A stretch of DNA of 64,000 nt from Desulfosporosinus sp. BRH_c37 (GCA_001516045.1 LOEW01000239.1:18942-82941), one strand, 5' to 3'; positions 33,923-43,438 are shown, numbered from the stretch's first letter. A program made the numbers and translations. The notes: generated by a model not told the origin, from the letters alone.

Positions 33923-35344
33923 TTATTGAGGTTTAGGAATCCCTTTGCCCCCACGATTAAGGGAAAACAGGGCACCGATGATACTTAAGCCAGCAGCTAA
34001 ATAGTAGACGATCCCAGTGCTATGCAAAAAAGCGGGAACATAGGCGAGGGAAACCTTGGAGTCCATGCTATGTTGGAAAATAGCAACGGAAAGGGTAATC
34101 CCTAAGACCATACCCAAGTTTTTAACCAGTTGGCTTATTCCAGAGGCTGCTCCTAGTTTATTTTTAGGGACCACTCCCATAATACAGGAATTGTTCGGGG
34201 CTTGGAAAAGGCCCAAGGAGGCCCCCATGCCGAAGACGGCTAGAATCACTTGAATAACCGGAGTATTTTCACCGACGTTGGACAAGAGAACCAAGGCGAG
34301 GGCATTGAGAATCATACCACTGCTGGTTAATAAGGTGTAGCCGATTTTGTCAGAGAGCCGTCCGGCGAAGGCTGCCATAACCGCCATGCCAAGGGGAAAG
34401 GCCATCATAAACAGTCCAGCAAGTTGAGGCGTATACCCTAAGACTTTTTGATAGTAAAAGGGGAGGAGCACGGTACTGGAATACATGGTGATGAAGGAAA
34501 TAAGGGCGGCAACAATCGATGTCCAGAAAATTCGCATTTTAAAGAGCTCAAAGTCTAGGATGGGGTTAAGCGCTTTTCTTTCACGGATAACGATGGCGAT
34601 AAGACTGATAATAAAAATTGTACTGCTGGTAAGAATCGTCGGGGATAACCAGCCAAAATCATTGAGATTGGAGACGCCGTAGATGAAACTAACCATCCCT
34701 ATGATGACGTAAAGGGCTCCCCAACTATCAAATTTCTTACTGGATCGTTCCTTGCCATGATCAGCAGGAATGATATAGTGTGAGGCTAAGAAACCAGTGG
34801 TTGCCACAATTGTAATCAGAACAAAAATCATGCGCCAGCCCCAGAGACCAATCACGATCCCACCTAGCGAAGGCCCTGCCAGGCTGCCAATAGCTGCTAC
34901 TGATCCAAGGAAACCAATGTTTTTCCCACGTTGCTCGGGGGGATAATTTTCTGTGGCAATGGCTAAACCGTTGGCCATGATCATTGCCCCACCAACCCCC
35001 TGCAAAACTCGGGTAAGGATCAAGAGAAAGACATTATTGGTCAGAATACAGAGGAGTGAAAAAATGGCAACTAATGCGAACCCACCATTATAGATTCTTT
35101 TTCGTCCAAACATATCAGCTAATGTTCCAAAAATAAGGAGTAAGGCAGACATGGTCAGCAGATAAACGGAGGGCACCCATTGAATCATGGAAAGGCTGAC
35201 ATTGAATTCTGCTGCCATACGTGGCAGCCCGACATTAACGACTCCACCGTCAAACGTGGACAGAAAGGCACCTGTAGCAACACAAGCTAAAACATAGGAA
35301 CGTTTTTGTTTTGCTGCGGGTACGGTGGATATAGGAGTTGACAT
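33923..35344 (-). CDS. DHA2-type MFS exporter, copy 2
   Basis: 473 residues, about 93% identical by eye to copy 1 at 20679, same length and start (MSTPISTVPAAKQKRSY). It keeps GAFLSTFDGGVVNVGLP, GTLADMFGRKR and TRVLQGVGGAMIMANG. AAGGGGGTTAAGAAT precedes ATG 35344. It is paired with a CMD gene as in copy 1 and is probably expressed from the same type of operator. No DGC gene follows here, unlike copy 1. Confidence 0.88.
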   Translation of the reverse strand: MSTPISTVPAAKQKRSYVLACVATGAFLSTFDGGVVNVGLPRMAAEFNVSLSMIQWVPSVYLLTMSALLLIFGTLADMFGRKRIYNGGFALVAIFSLLCILTNNVFLLILTRVLQGVGGAMIMANGLAIATENYPPEQRGKNIGFLGSVAAIGSLAGPSLGGIVIGLWGWRMIFVLITIVATTGFLASHYIIPADHGKERSSKKFDSWGALYVIIGMVSFIYGVSNLNDFGWLSPTILTSSTIFIISLIAIVIRERKALNPILDFELFKMRIFWTSIVAALISFITMYSSTVLLPFYYQKVLGYTPQLAGLFMMAFPLGMAVMAAFAGRLSDKIGYTLLTSSGMILNALALVLLSNVGENTPVIQVILAVFGMGASLGLFQAPNNSCIMGVVPKNKLGAASGISQLVKNLGMVLGITLSVAIFQHSMDSKVSLAYVPAFLHSTGIVYYLAAGLSIIGALFSLNRGGKGIPKPQ

Positions 35345-35503
35345 ATTCTTAACCCCCTTAGTCAATACTGAGGACAGCTTGGACCACGGCATTCGTAACC
35401 TGTACACTTTTTTCGAGTTTAAGAACCCAGAATGACCGCTTTAACTTCAGCTCACTGATCTGAAAAGCATGGGCTAATTCGGTCATTCTCGGGTTGGAAG
35501 GGT

Positions 35504-35881
35504 TTACTCTTGAGGGAAGATGCGAAGGCCGGTATTAACTCGGTTCAGCCCAACTGTACCGTCAATGACAGCGATAACTTCTAAGAGTTCTTCATCCGTG
35601 ACTCCCATGTTCCTTAGCTGTTTGGTATGGCTGGCGATGCACATGTCTGAGTTGTTGTTGATGGATGTGGTCAAGGCAATCAGCATTTTTGTTTTAGCGT
35701 CGATTTTCCCGGGGGCCATGACGGTTTTCATTTTCATGAGTGTCGCTTTCATGTAATCGGGAAAGTTCGCTAAGGCACGAAACGTAGGGGGGACCATACC
35801 TTTTTCTTCCTCAATGTGAGCAAAAATGTGTTTAACCTCCGGGGATGCATCTTGATCTTGGATGAGTTTTACAGTTGACAT
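35504..35881 (-). CDS. carboxymuconolactone decarboxylase-like protein, copy 2
   Basis: 125 residues, differing from copy 1 at only a few positions (for example AHIEEEKG for AHLEEEKG, and IDGTVGLN for IDGTTGLN). It has the single-Cys core DMCIASHTKQLRNMG. GGAGGCAAAACCC precedes ATG 35881. The near identity of both genes and operator shows a recent segmental duplication. Confidence 0.82.
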   Translation of the reverse strand: MSTVKLIQDQDASPEVKHIFAHIEEEKGMVPPTFRALANFPDYMKATLMKMKTVMAPGKIDAKTKMLIALTTSINNNSDMCIASHTKQLRNMGVTDEELLEVIAVIDGTVGLNRVNTGLRIFPQE

Positions 35882-35905
35882 GGGTTTTGCCTCCTCTTAT
35901 TTGAG

Positions 35906-35941
35906 ATATGATTATATTAGAAAGTGCTAATATAATCATAT
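35906..35941. promoter_or_regulatory. 14-bp inverted repeat operator before CMD/MFS copy 2
   Basis: ATATGATTATATTA (35906-35919) and TAATATAATCATAT (35928-35941) are perfect reverse complements with an 8-nt spacer. It lies 25 nt upstream of the CMD start, so it overlaps the promoter/leader. Confidence 0.7.
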
Positions 35942-36034
35942 TAGCACTTAATTCGCAAAATGCAAGAGGCAAAATTGAAAAAATTTAGGGTAGGTAGTTT
36001 GAACTATGAATTCAAAGTTGCAATTCTAGAAAAC

Positions 36035-36057
36035 ATATAATAATATACTTATATAAG
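36035..36057. promoter_or_regulatory. ArsR-type operator/promoter
   Basis: ATATAATAATATACTTATAT plus AAG at 36035-36057 recurs exactly at 38716-38738, in each case 30-35 nt upstream of one of a pair of sister arsR genes. A shared operator is likely. Confidence 0.6.
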
Positions 36058-36089
36058 AAATGTACGAATATCGGAAAGGGGGTAAGGGT

Positions 36090-36416
36090 TTGGGCTCTGA
36101 ACCGCGCATTGAGGAGATGGCTGAAGAATTTAAGGTGCTTGGGGATAAAACGCGGTTGAGAATTTTAGCGTTACTGCAGGGGCGGGAGTTATGTGTCTGT
36201 GATTTGACCGAAGTCTTAGGAATAAGCCAGCCTGGGGTGTCCCAACATATGAGGCGGCTGCGTCAAACGGGCTTTGTGCATGAACGCAGGGGAGGGCAAT
36301 GGATTTATTATTCGCTGAATGGGGAACATTCGCTTCTTGGCTTGCTTTTGCCCACGCTTCCAAAGGTCGAGGAAGACGAAGAACGGCTAATGCATGCTAA
36401 AGGATGCCCTACTTAA
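36090..36416 (+). CDS. arsR: ArsR-family arsenic repressor, sister copy
   Basis: 108 residues from TTG 36090, chosen by comparison with the sister at 38772 and by AAAGGGGG upstream. It has FKVLGDKTRLRILALL, GRELCVCDLTEVLG with the CVC arsenic site, the recognition helix QPGVSQHMRRLRQTG and ends MHAKGCPT. The acr3 operon that follows the sister gene has been replaced here by a torD relic. Confidence 0.85.
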   Translation: MGSEPRIEEMAEEFKVLGDKTRLRILALLQGRELCVCDLTEVLGISQPGVSQHMRRLRQTGFVHERRGGQWIYYSLNGEHSLLGLLLPTLPKVEEDEERLMHAKGCPT

Positions 36417-36417
36417 G

Positions 36418-36906
36418 AATGAAGCAGAGGAAGCCCCCAAGTATTTTGAAGAACTTCAACTGGACTATGATGCTTTGTTTAATGTGCCTGGCCTCAAACT
36501 TACATTTCCGTATGAGTCATGCTATACCCATCGCAATATTGATGGGACGTATGGGCGTCTATGGCAAGAACCAGCTCAGGAGATGCATCGTATTTTAGGA
36601 GAGTGGGAGATTGTCTTTGCGGAGGGCTGGGATCTCATCCCAGATCATGTCGCCATTGAGCTCTTCTTTATGGCTGAGCTTTGTTGCCGTACCAGTCTTG
36701 CCCAAGAGGTTGAGGATCAGAAACGGCTGCAAGAATGGCAAGTAGAGTTTTTTTAGGCCCATCTCAATTCGTGGATGTTGGAGTTTGTAAAAGTGTTAGA
36801 GATGAAAGCGGATATCGATTTTTATCGAGGCATGGCATATTTGCCAAGGGGCTTTTTAGAAGAGGAAAAAGAAGGATTAACGGATAAAATGGAGCGAACT
36901 GAATAA
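36418..36906 (+). pseudogene. TorD-family chaperone relic
   Basis: The frame matches residues from about 65 of the intact TorD at 54409 (PKYFEELQLDYDAL, YTHRNIDGTYGRLWQEPAQ, AEGWDLIPDHVAIELFFMAE) and continues to EEEKEGLTDK. The first third is missing, and an in-frame TAG at 36754-36756 interrupts it. The 3' flank with its ATCGGGG hairpin resembles that of the intact copy. Confidence 0.85.
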
Positions 36907-37102
36907 TATAAGGCGTTGCTACCCCTCGATGTAAATCGGGGGGATAGTTTTTTGTTGATTGATCTAATCGATGACGGGGTGGTACTTATAGGGATGTATG
37001 TAGCACATGAGGATGGAATTTTGCGTGAATTAGAGAAATTTGGGATTTACAAAAGAGTTATATAATTATATTATCATATAAAAGGTTGAATTGAGGAGTG
37101 CT

Positions 37103-38353
37103 ATGAGCCGTGAGAAACGATTTGTCTGGCATTGGGAACTGAGTGTCTGTCTTCTTTTAGCCTTCTTTGGATTTGGCGTCTTTTGGGCAGAAAGGTTATC
37201 ACTACAACATGTTCAATCACAAATGCATGAAGAGGCACTAGTATCCGTGCGTCATGCAGGGGTCGAGCTGGGAAACTCTCTGAATGAAGAAACTATGGAT
37301 AAAGTCAACCCGGCCTTTGAGCACCTTCTGGAATTCGATCGCAATCTGACATTTCTCGAACTTTTGGATCAGGACCAACGCGTCATACTGAAAAGTCGGC
37401 AGAGGTATTTCCTGGGTGAAGTAAACTTTGAGATACCTTTCCTTGAGCTTTATCAGTTCAGAGTTGGAGTCTCCGATCTGCCACTGCGAAAAATTAAGGA
37501 ACAGTATCGCCCATTCTTAGCGATAGATTTATTATTGCTTGCCGTCTTTATGATTTCACGGCGCATTCAGGGCGGCTTGCGGATAAGAACCTGGTTTGTA
37601 ACGAAGAACTCTTCCAACGATAAAAAAACTGAGCAGGCACTCCAAGTGTATACCTATTCATGGAATAAGATGGAGAGAGAAAGATCAGTTCTGGCCACGA
37701 GCCTTCATGAGCAAATAGGACAATCCCTAAGTGCAGTACTTATGCGACTGGGGATGATTCCAAAACGTTCTTCGACAATCCAGCCTGGGGACCCGGGTGA
37801 AGCAGTGGAAGATTATCGTGAAGCACAATCTATTCTGCGCGAAAGCATTTCCGAGATTACCGAACTAACCGAACGATTACGGCCATCTGTTTTGGATACC
37901 TTGGGAGTATGGACTGCCCTGCGGAGTTATATTCGTTGGTTTGAAAGTCAGGCGGGAGTTTGGGTAGAGTTTTCCGCACTTGGTGCCCAAGATATGCGTT
38001 TTCCGTCCGAAATTGAGATTCTCATTTTTAGGATTGCCCAGGAAGGATTAGAAAATATCCAACGCCATGCGCAAGCCGGACTTGTCGAGCTGACGTTCTG
38101 TGTTTGTGATCACGAGTTGGCCATTCAAATCAAGGACAATGGAGTAGGGATCGAGCCCCAGCAACTGGCTAATTTTGAGGAGTCTACCGGAGGTTTAAGC
38201 GAGTTGAAAAACCGCTTGCGCTACTATCAGGGAAGCTTGGAAATCACCTCAATACTTGGACAAGGGACAATTGTAAAGGCGCATATCCCCTTGAGTTGCG
38301 CGATCAAGACGAGAGATGAGATTGAACCTGATTCGTGTCTTATTGGCGGATGA
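37103..38353 (+). CDS. HisKA_3-type sensor histidine kinase
   Basis: 416 residues; ATG 37103 with GAGGAG. It has two membrane spans (VCLLLAFFGFGVFWA near residue 20 and AIDLLLLAVFMIS near residue 145) around a short extracellular domain. The phosphoacceptor motif is ATSLHEQIGQSLSAVL, then ERLRPSVLDTLGVWTAL. The ATPase lid has NGVGIEPQQL and GGLSELKNRLRYYQG. It overlaps a response regulator gene that is cut short, so signalling may be broken or rerouted. Confidence 0.82.
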   Translation: MSREKRFVWHWELSVCLLLAFFGFGVFWAERLSLQHVQSQMHEEALVSVRHAGVELGNSLNEETMDKVNPAFEHLLEFDRNLTFLELLDQDQRVILKSRQRYFLGEVNFEIPFLELYQFRVGVSDLPLRKIKEQYRPFLAIDLLLLAVFMISRRIQGGLRIRTWFVTKNSSNDKKTEQALQVYTYSWNKMERERSVLATSLHEQIGQSLSAVLMRLGMIPKRSSTIQPGDPGEAVEDYREAQSILRESISEITELTERLRPSVLDTLGVWTALRSYIRWFESQAGVWVEFSALGAQDMRFPSEIEILIFRIAQEGLENIQRHAQAGLVELTFCVCDHELAIQIKDNGVGIEPQQLANFEESTGGLSELKNRLRYYQGSLEITSILGQGTIVKAHIPLSCAIKTRDEIEPDSCLIGG

Positions 38354-38612
38354 TCACTCTGTCTTACGTAAGGGTTTGAAGATCCTATTAGACCGTGAAG
38401 AAGATATTGAAGTGGTAGGCGAAGCAGCTAATGGAAATGAGGCTTGTCGCTTAGCACAAGTTCTCCAACCGGATATTCTCGTCTTGGACTTGAGTATGCC
38501 CGAATTAAATGGATTTGAATGTGCCAAGAAGTTGAAACGAGACCTGCCCGATATGCGAATTGTAATCTTAATTATCTTGAACAACGGGGAACTATGGGCG
38601 ACTTTCGGGTAA
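38316..38612 (+). pseudogene. truncated NarL-type response regulator
   Basis: 98 residues: receiver domain with LLADDHSVLRKGLK, the phosphoacceptor in ILVLDLSMPELNG and KRDLPDMRIVIL, after which the sequence departs from the family. The beta-5/alpha-5 part and the LuxR-type DNA-binding domain are missing. The next recognisable element, an arsR operator, begins 100 nt later. A deletion has probably joined them. Confidence 0.75.
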
Positions 38613-38715
38613 AACTGAATAATCGAGGGTTGTGAAGATGAAGAGGCTGTTGTCAGCAGAAGCTTCTCAAAGATACCACTACAATCCAATAGAACGACTT
38701 GCAAAAAACAAAAAT

Positions 38716-38738
38716 ATATAATAATATACTTATATAAG
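38716..38738. promoter_or_regulatory. ArsR-type operator of the arsenic operon
   Basis: Identical 23-nt sequence to 36035-36057, located 34 nt upstream of the arsR start codon, with TATAAT-like content. Confidence 0.6.
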
Positions 38739-38771
38739 CAATGCATTAATTAGAAGGAGGGGGTAGGCTCA

Positions 38772-39098
38772 TTGTATACTGAACCGCGTATTGAAACAAT
38801 GGTTGAGGAATTCAAGGTATTGGGAGATAAAACGCGGTTGAGAATCTTAGCGTTACTGCAGGGTCGGGAACTGTGTGTCTGTGATTTGACAGAAGTCTTG
38901 GGAATAAGCCAGCCCGGGGTGTCCCAACATATGAGACGTCTGCGTCAAACGGGATTCATGAAGGAACGCCGTGGCGGACAATGGAACTATTATTCGCTGA
39001 ATATGGGAAATCCACTGCTGGCTTTGCTTATGCCTATGTTTCCAAAAGCTGAGGAGGACGAGAAAAAGATAATGAATTCTAAAGGATGTCCTATTTAA
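38772..39098 (+). CDS. arsR: ArsR repressor of the acr3-arsDA operon
   Basis: 108 residues from TTG 38772, with AAGGAGGGGG upstream. It has FKVLGDKTRLRILALL, ELCVCDLTEVLG (As(III)-binding cysteines), QPGVSQHMRRLRQTG and a Cys near the C terminus (SKGCPI). It is directly upstream of acr3 by 57 nt, so it is the expected autoregulator of this operon. Confidence 0.9.
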   Translation: MYTEPRIETMVEEFKVLGDKTRLRILALLQGRELCVCDLTEVLGISQPGVSQHMRRLRQTGFMKERRGGQWNYYSLNMGNPLLALLMPMFPKAEEDEKKIMNSKGCPI

Positions 39099-39155
39099 GA
39101 AAGTAAATTCCGGTAATGCTAGGATGAGAAACATAACAAGGAGGATGATTAAAGA

Positions 39156-40232
39156 ATGAATGTTGATTTGCCAGTAAGTCGTAAGTTATCAACACTAGAT
39201 CGCTATTTAACCCTGTGGATTTTTTTGGCAATGGCAGTAGGTGTGGGCATAGGGTTTGTCTTCCCAGGTACGTCGGGTTTTATTAACCAGTTTCAGGTGG
39301 GAACGACCAATATCCCGATTGCCATTGGGTTAATCGTAATGATGTATCCGCCTCTGGCAAAAGTGAAATATGAAGAAATCGGACGTGTCTTTAAAAATGG
39401 TAAAGTCATGACTTTATCCTTAATTCAAAACTGGATTGTTGGGCCAATTTTAATGTTTGCTCTCGCCGTCATCTTTTTGCATAGTTACCCAGAGTACATG
39501 GCCGGACTGATTATGATTGGTTTGGCTCGTTGTATCGCTATGGTCATTCTTTGGAACAGTCTAGCTAAAGGAGACTCAGAGTATGCGGCAGCGTTGGTGG
39601 CGCTGAATTCTGTTTTCCAGGTTATATTCTATTCGGTTTATGCTTTCATCTTTCTTACCGTCCTACCAAATTGGCTCGGTTTTGCTTTGAATATTAATGT
39701 TAACATTAGTATGTGGGAGATTGCCCAAAGTGTTCTTGTTTATTTGGGAATTCCCTTCTTTGCGGGGATGCTGACGCGCTTTATACTGTTGCCTATGAAA
39801 GGAAAAGAGTGGTACGAGAAAAAATTCGTCCCCAAGATTAGCCCTCTTGCGCTCATTGCCTTGCTCTTCACGATTGTTATCATGTTCTCGCTCAAAGGTG
39901 AAAAGATTATTTCCGTACCCATGGATGTCGTAAGAATTGCAATACCACTGTTGATTTACTTTACAGTTATGTATTTGGTCTCCTTCTATATGGCTTGGCG
40001 ACAAGGACTTCCCTATGGTCAAACGGTCACATTAGCATTTACGGCGGCGAGCAATAACTTTGAACTGGCCATTGCTGTTGCTGTCGCGGTGTTTGGAATT
40101 AACTCCGGAGCTGCGTTTGCAGCCGTCATTGGTCCGCTCATCGAAGTGCCTGTGATGATCGCCTTAGTTAATGTAAGTTTGTCCTTTGGCAAGAAGTATT
40201 TTAACAAAGAGGGAGCACCGATCAGAGGATAG
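39156..40232 (+). CDS. acr3: Acr3-type arsenite efflux permease
   Basis: 358 residues with about ten membrane spans. The conserved TM4 region [20 protein letters not shown] contains the cysteine needed for As(III) transport. Other family segments are [16 protein letters not shown] and [20 protein letters not shown] near the C terminus. AACAAGGAGGATG precedes ATG. It can work alone or energised by ArsA. A broken copy of its 3' end is at 5497. A hairpin (GCCAGGAGGG at 40257, pairing with 40284-40293) follows the gene. Confidence 0.93.
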   Translation: MNVDLPVSRKLSTLDRYLTLWIFLAMAVGVGIGFVFPGTSGFINQFQVGTTNIPIAIGLIVMMYPPLAKVKYEEIGRVFKNGKVMTLSLIQNWIVGPILMFALAVIFLHSYPEYMAGLIMIGLARCIAMVILWNSLAKGDSEYAAALVALNSVFQVIFYSVYAFIFLTVLPNWLGFALNINVNISMWEIAQSVLVYLGIPFFAGMLTRFILLPMKGKEWYEKKFVPKISPLALIALLFTIVIMFSLKGEKIISVPMDVVRIAIPLLIYFTVMYLVSFYMAWRQGLPYGQTVTLAFTAASNNFELAIAVAVAVFGINSGAAFAAVIGPLIEVPVMIALVNVSLSFGKKYFNKEGAPIRG

Positions 40233-40538
40233 ACCACCTTTTATTGGAACATTTATGCCAGGAGGGGATTGTCGTCAAATTATCCCTCCTGGCCTCGTAG
40301 AAAGTATAGTTTAGTGGTGCATAAGGGTAACTAAGGCTCCCGCTTCCTGCAAGTTCGGCTTAAGCCGACTTTTTATATTTCAACGTAGATTTCTCGTTTT
40401 GGGGCCAACTGGAGCAAAATGAATATATGCAGTTATTAGAAAGCAAGATATACGAGAAGGATCATGAGAAGAGTTTAGACTCTACTTGATTAGTTTCTTG
40501 GTTGAACTTCTATAAATTAAAAACGAGGAGCGATTATC

Positions 40539-40925
40539 ATGAAAAGAATGCAGATATTTGAGCCTGCTATGTGCTGTTCCACAGGTCTCTGTGGTGTCGG
40601 GGTTGACACTGAATTGCTGCGGATTTCAACCGTGCTAAATTCACTCAAGAAAAAAGGCGTTGAGGTTGACCGTTTCAATCTTACAAACGAACCCATGGAA
40701 TTCGTCAACAATAAAGTGGTCAATGACTTTCTTCATACTAAAGGGGTTGAGGAACTGCCGGCTACGGTCTTAGATGGAGAAATTCTGATCACGGGTAGAT
40801 ACCCGAGTAATGAGGAGTTTGCGAAGCTCCTCGATATCCCACTTGCCTTACTAGGTGAGCAAGAAAAGACGTTTACTATTCTTCCTAAAACTTCAGGATG
40901 TGGGTGTTCCGACGGGAATTGCTGA
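40539..40925 (+). CDS. arsD: ArsD arsenic metallochaperone
   Basis: 128 residues with the thioredoxin-like ArsD fold. The metalloid-binding Cys set FEPAMCCSTGLCGVGVD is at residues about 6-22, and a second Cys group is at the C terminus (SGCGCSDGNC). It passes As(III) to ArsA. AAACGAGGAG lies upstream. It is separated from acr3 by 300 nt containing hairpins at about 40257-40293 and 40353-40369, so arsDA may have partly separate expression. Confidence 0.92.
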   Translation: MKRMQIFEPAMCCSTGLCGVGVDTELLRISTVLNSLKKKGVEVDRFNLTNEPMEFVNNKVVNDFLHTKGVEELPATVLDGEILITGRYPSNEEFAKLLDIPLALLGEQEKTFTILPKTSGCGCSDGNC

Positions 40926-40973
40926 CTCAGTAATATTTAAAATTAGGAGTTCTGGAAATGAGGGTGACAAACG

Positions 40974-42710
40974 ATGCAGATTTTTAATCCACAGAAGATT
41001 ATGCTGACAAACTATTTATTTTACACCGGCAAAGGCGGTGTCGGGAAAACTTCGACCGCTTGTGCGACTGCAGTGAACCTTGCGGACAGTGGTAAGAAGG
41101 TGCTTCTCATCAGCACTGATCCTGCTTCAAATTTGCAGGACGTTTTTGAGACGGAGCTGACGAATAAAGGGGTTCCCATCAAAGAAGTGCCAAATCTAGT
41201 GGTCGCCAACCTTGATCCCATCCAGGCGGCAGCGGAATACAGAGAAAGTGTCATCTCACCCTACCGTGGCAAACTGCCCGATGCCGTGCTTAACAATATG
41301 GAAGAGCAGCTTTCCGGCTCTTGTACGGTTGAAATTGCTGCCTTCAACGAGTTTTCCAACTTTATAACCGATGAAAAAACGCAATTGGACTACGACCATG
41401 TTATTTTTGATACCGCTCCGACAGGTCATACCCTCAGGATGCTGCAGCTACCCTCTGCCTGGAGCAACTTCATTAGTGAAAGCACTCACGGTGCCTCTTG
41501 CTTGGGACAGCTATCCGGCTTGGAAAGCAAAAAAGAGATTTATAAAAAGGCTGTTGAAACCTTAGCCGACGGCAAATTGACAACCCTCATTCTCGTTTCA
41601 CGTCCCGAAGCAGCACCTCTTAAAGAAGCAGAACGAGCGTCAAAAGAGCTGGCGGAGATTGGTGTCAACAATCAGGTAATGATCATTAATGGTGTGTTAA
41701 CCTCGTATGATGACAGTATTTCTGAGAGTCTCTATCAAAAGCAGCAGAAAGCGCTGGTTGACATACCGCAGGGTTTACAAACCCTTACTACTTACATGGT
41801 GCCGCTCAGAGCCTATAACATTACAGGTATGGACAATGTAAGAGCCTTGCTGACGAAGGATAATTATATCCTCCGTGAGGAGCGGATACAGGCTCAGGAA
41901 ATCCCTCAGCTTAAGGATGTCATAGAGGATCTCGATCATACGCATAAGAAGGTTATCTTTACCATGGGCAAAGGGGGAGTGGGAAAGACGACCATCGCGG
42001 CAGCGATTGCTATGGGATTGTCCGCCAGAGGTAAGAAGGTACACCTTACCACCACTGATCCTGCGGCCCATCTCAAATTCGTCCTCGAGGAAACTAGTGG
42101 CATCACCATGAGTCATATTGACGAGCAGGCTGAACTGAACAAGTATCAAGTGGAAGTGCTTGCCAAGGCCAGAGAAACCATGTCCGAGGAGGATATAGCC
42201 TATATCGAGGAAGATTTGCGCTCCCCTTGTACCCAGGAGATTGCCGTGTTCAGAGCTTTTGCCCAGATTGTGGAAAAGGCCGAAGATCAAGTCGTTGTTA
42301 TCGATACGGCCCCGACTGGTCATACGCTTCTGTTGCTAGACTCCACGCAGAGCTACCATAAGGAAATTCAGCGTTCCCAAGGCGACATTCCCGAATCTGT
42401 GAAAAATCTACTGCCACGGCTCCGCAATGTAGACGAAACCGAGGTCATCATTGTTACGCTTGCTGAAGCCACACCCGTGTATGAAGCAATGCGTCTCGAA
42501 GAGGATTTGAAACGTGCAGGGATCGCGACGAAATGGTGGGTCATCAATTCTTCCCTGTATCATACAGGTACAACGAATCAACTGCTGTCTGCCAAGGCCA
42601 GCAACGAGATTGAGTGGATCAACAAAGTGGATAAACATTCGGAGGGGAACTTTGCCGTCATCGCGTGGAGTGCGGATGAAATCAAAGGGGATAAGTTGCT
42701 TACCTTGTGA
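40974..42710 (+). CDS. arsA: ArsA arsenite-stimulated ATPase
   Basis: 578 residues, the usual two-domain length. Two P-loops (TGKGGVGKTSTACA near residue 20 and MGKGGVGKTTIAAA near residue 330) and two DTAPTGHT signature motifs are present. Metalloid-site cysteines are in LSGSCTVEIAAFNEF, GASCLGQLSG and RSPCTQEIAVFRAF. It couples ATP hydrolysis to Acr3. A 3' fragment of the same gene sits at 24849-25094. Confidence 0.93.
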   Translation: MQIFNPQKIMLTNYLFYTGKGGVGKTSTACATAVNLADSGKKVLLISTDPASNLQDVFETELTNKGVPIKEVPNLVVANLDPIQAAAEYRESVISPYRGKLPDAVLNNMEEQLSGSCTVEIAAFNEFSNFITDEKTQLDYDHVIFDTAPTGHTLRMLQLPSAWSNFISESTHGASCLGQLSGLESKKEIYKKAVETLADGKLTTLILVSRPEAAPLKEAERASKELAEIGVNNQVMIINGVLTSYDDSISESLYQKQQKALVDIPQGLQTLTTYMVPLRAYNITGMDNVRALLTKDNYILREERIQAQEIPQLKDVIEDLDHTHKKVIFTMGKGGVGKTTIAAAIAMGLSARGKKVHLTTTDPAAHLKFVLEETSGITMSHIDEQAELNKYQVEVLAKARETMSEEDIAYIEEDLRSPCTQEIAVFRAFAQIVEKAEDQVVVIDTAPTGHTLLLLDSTQSYHKEIQRSQGDIPESVKNLLPRLRNVDETEVIIVTLAEATPVYEAMRLEEDLKRAGIATKWWVINSSLYHTGTTNQLLSAKASNEIEWINKVDKHSEGNFAVIAWSADEIKGDKLLTL

Positions 42711-42919
42711 TCCTAATTATGGGCGTCTTCAATCAGGGATTCCAAGATTATTACAAGCATTTTTGACACGCGCATTCGCTCCTAACCTTTAACCTAAGCC
42801 TCTTTATCTAATCTCAAAATAACAAGTTCATTCATTGAAGAAATCTTTGTGGCGTGCCATTACAATAAACCTCACAACGTGTAAAGGTGGAGAGACTATA
42901 GAAGAGACTTTTGTGCTAA

Positions 42920-42960
42920 AGAAACCCGAGGAACTGCGTACATTAGTTCCTCGGGTTTCT
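42920..42960 (+). terminator. terminator of the ars operon
   Basis: AGAAACCCGAGGAACT (42920-42935) and AGTTCCTCGGGTTTCT (42945-42960) form a perfect 16-bp stem followed by CGTTTTCC. Confidence 0.85.
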
Positions 42961-43090
42961 CGTTTTCCACATATCATCATTCTTTAATAAAAGGAAAAAA
43001 GGGAGACTGTGCAGAAGTCTTTATTTAATCAATTGACCGGAATAAATTAAATTTTTGTGCCTTCCAGCGCAGCGAAAGGAAGCTATAATT

Positions 43091-43438
43091 ATGAATATCG
43101 GAATTTTCCCTTGTCAAGGCCGTTGTAACGTCAGTATGATGACAAAAACGGTGGCTGAATTTTTCGTTGATGACGAAATAATACGCGTACTACCCCATTT
43201 AAGTTTACCTCTTGACAACGAAAGTGGTGTTAACGAAAAGTATATTGCATTAAATGGCTGCCCAGCAAAATGTGCTTCCAAGGAATTTGAGTCTGCTAGA
43301 ATTAAACCACATGAAGAAATCATCATTACTAAGGATTTTGATCCAAAAAATAATGAAAAATATGAAGAGTTATTAAATATTGATGAAGAGGTATACTTAG
43401 TGCAAGAAGTGATCGATAGATTACTGGGTAGTAAGTAG
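43091..43438 (+). CDS. DGC-like putative zinc-binding protein, copy B
   Basis: 115 residues starting MNIGIFPCQGRCNVSMM (ATG 43091, AAAGGAAG upstream). It is almost the same as copy A at 12924, with LNGCPAKCASKEFESAR and a C terminus VIDRLLGSK. Its location after the ars operon and terminator makes it an independent unit. Function unknown; the conserved cysteines imply metal or redox binding. Confidence 0.7.
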   Translation: MNIGIFPCQGRCNVSMMTKTVAEFFVDDEIIRVLPHLSLPLDNESGVNEKYIALNGCPAKCASKEFESARIKPHEEIIITKDFDPKNNEKYEELLNIDEEVYLVQEVIDRLLGSK

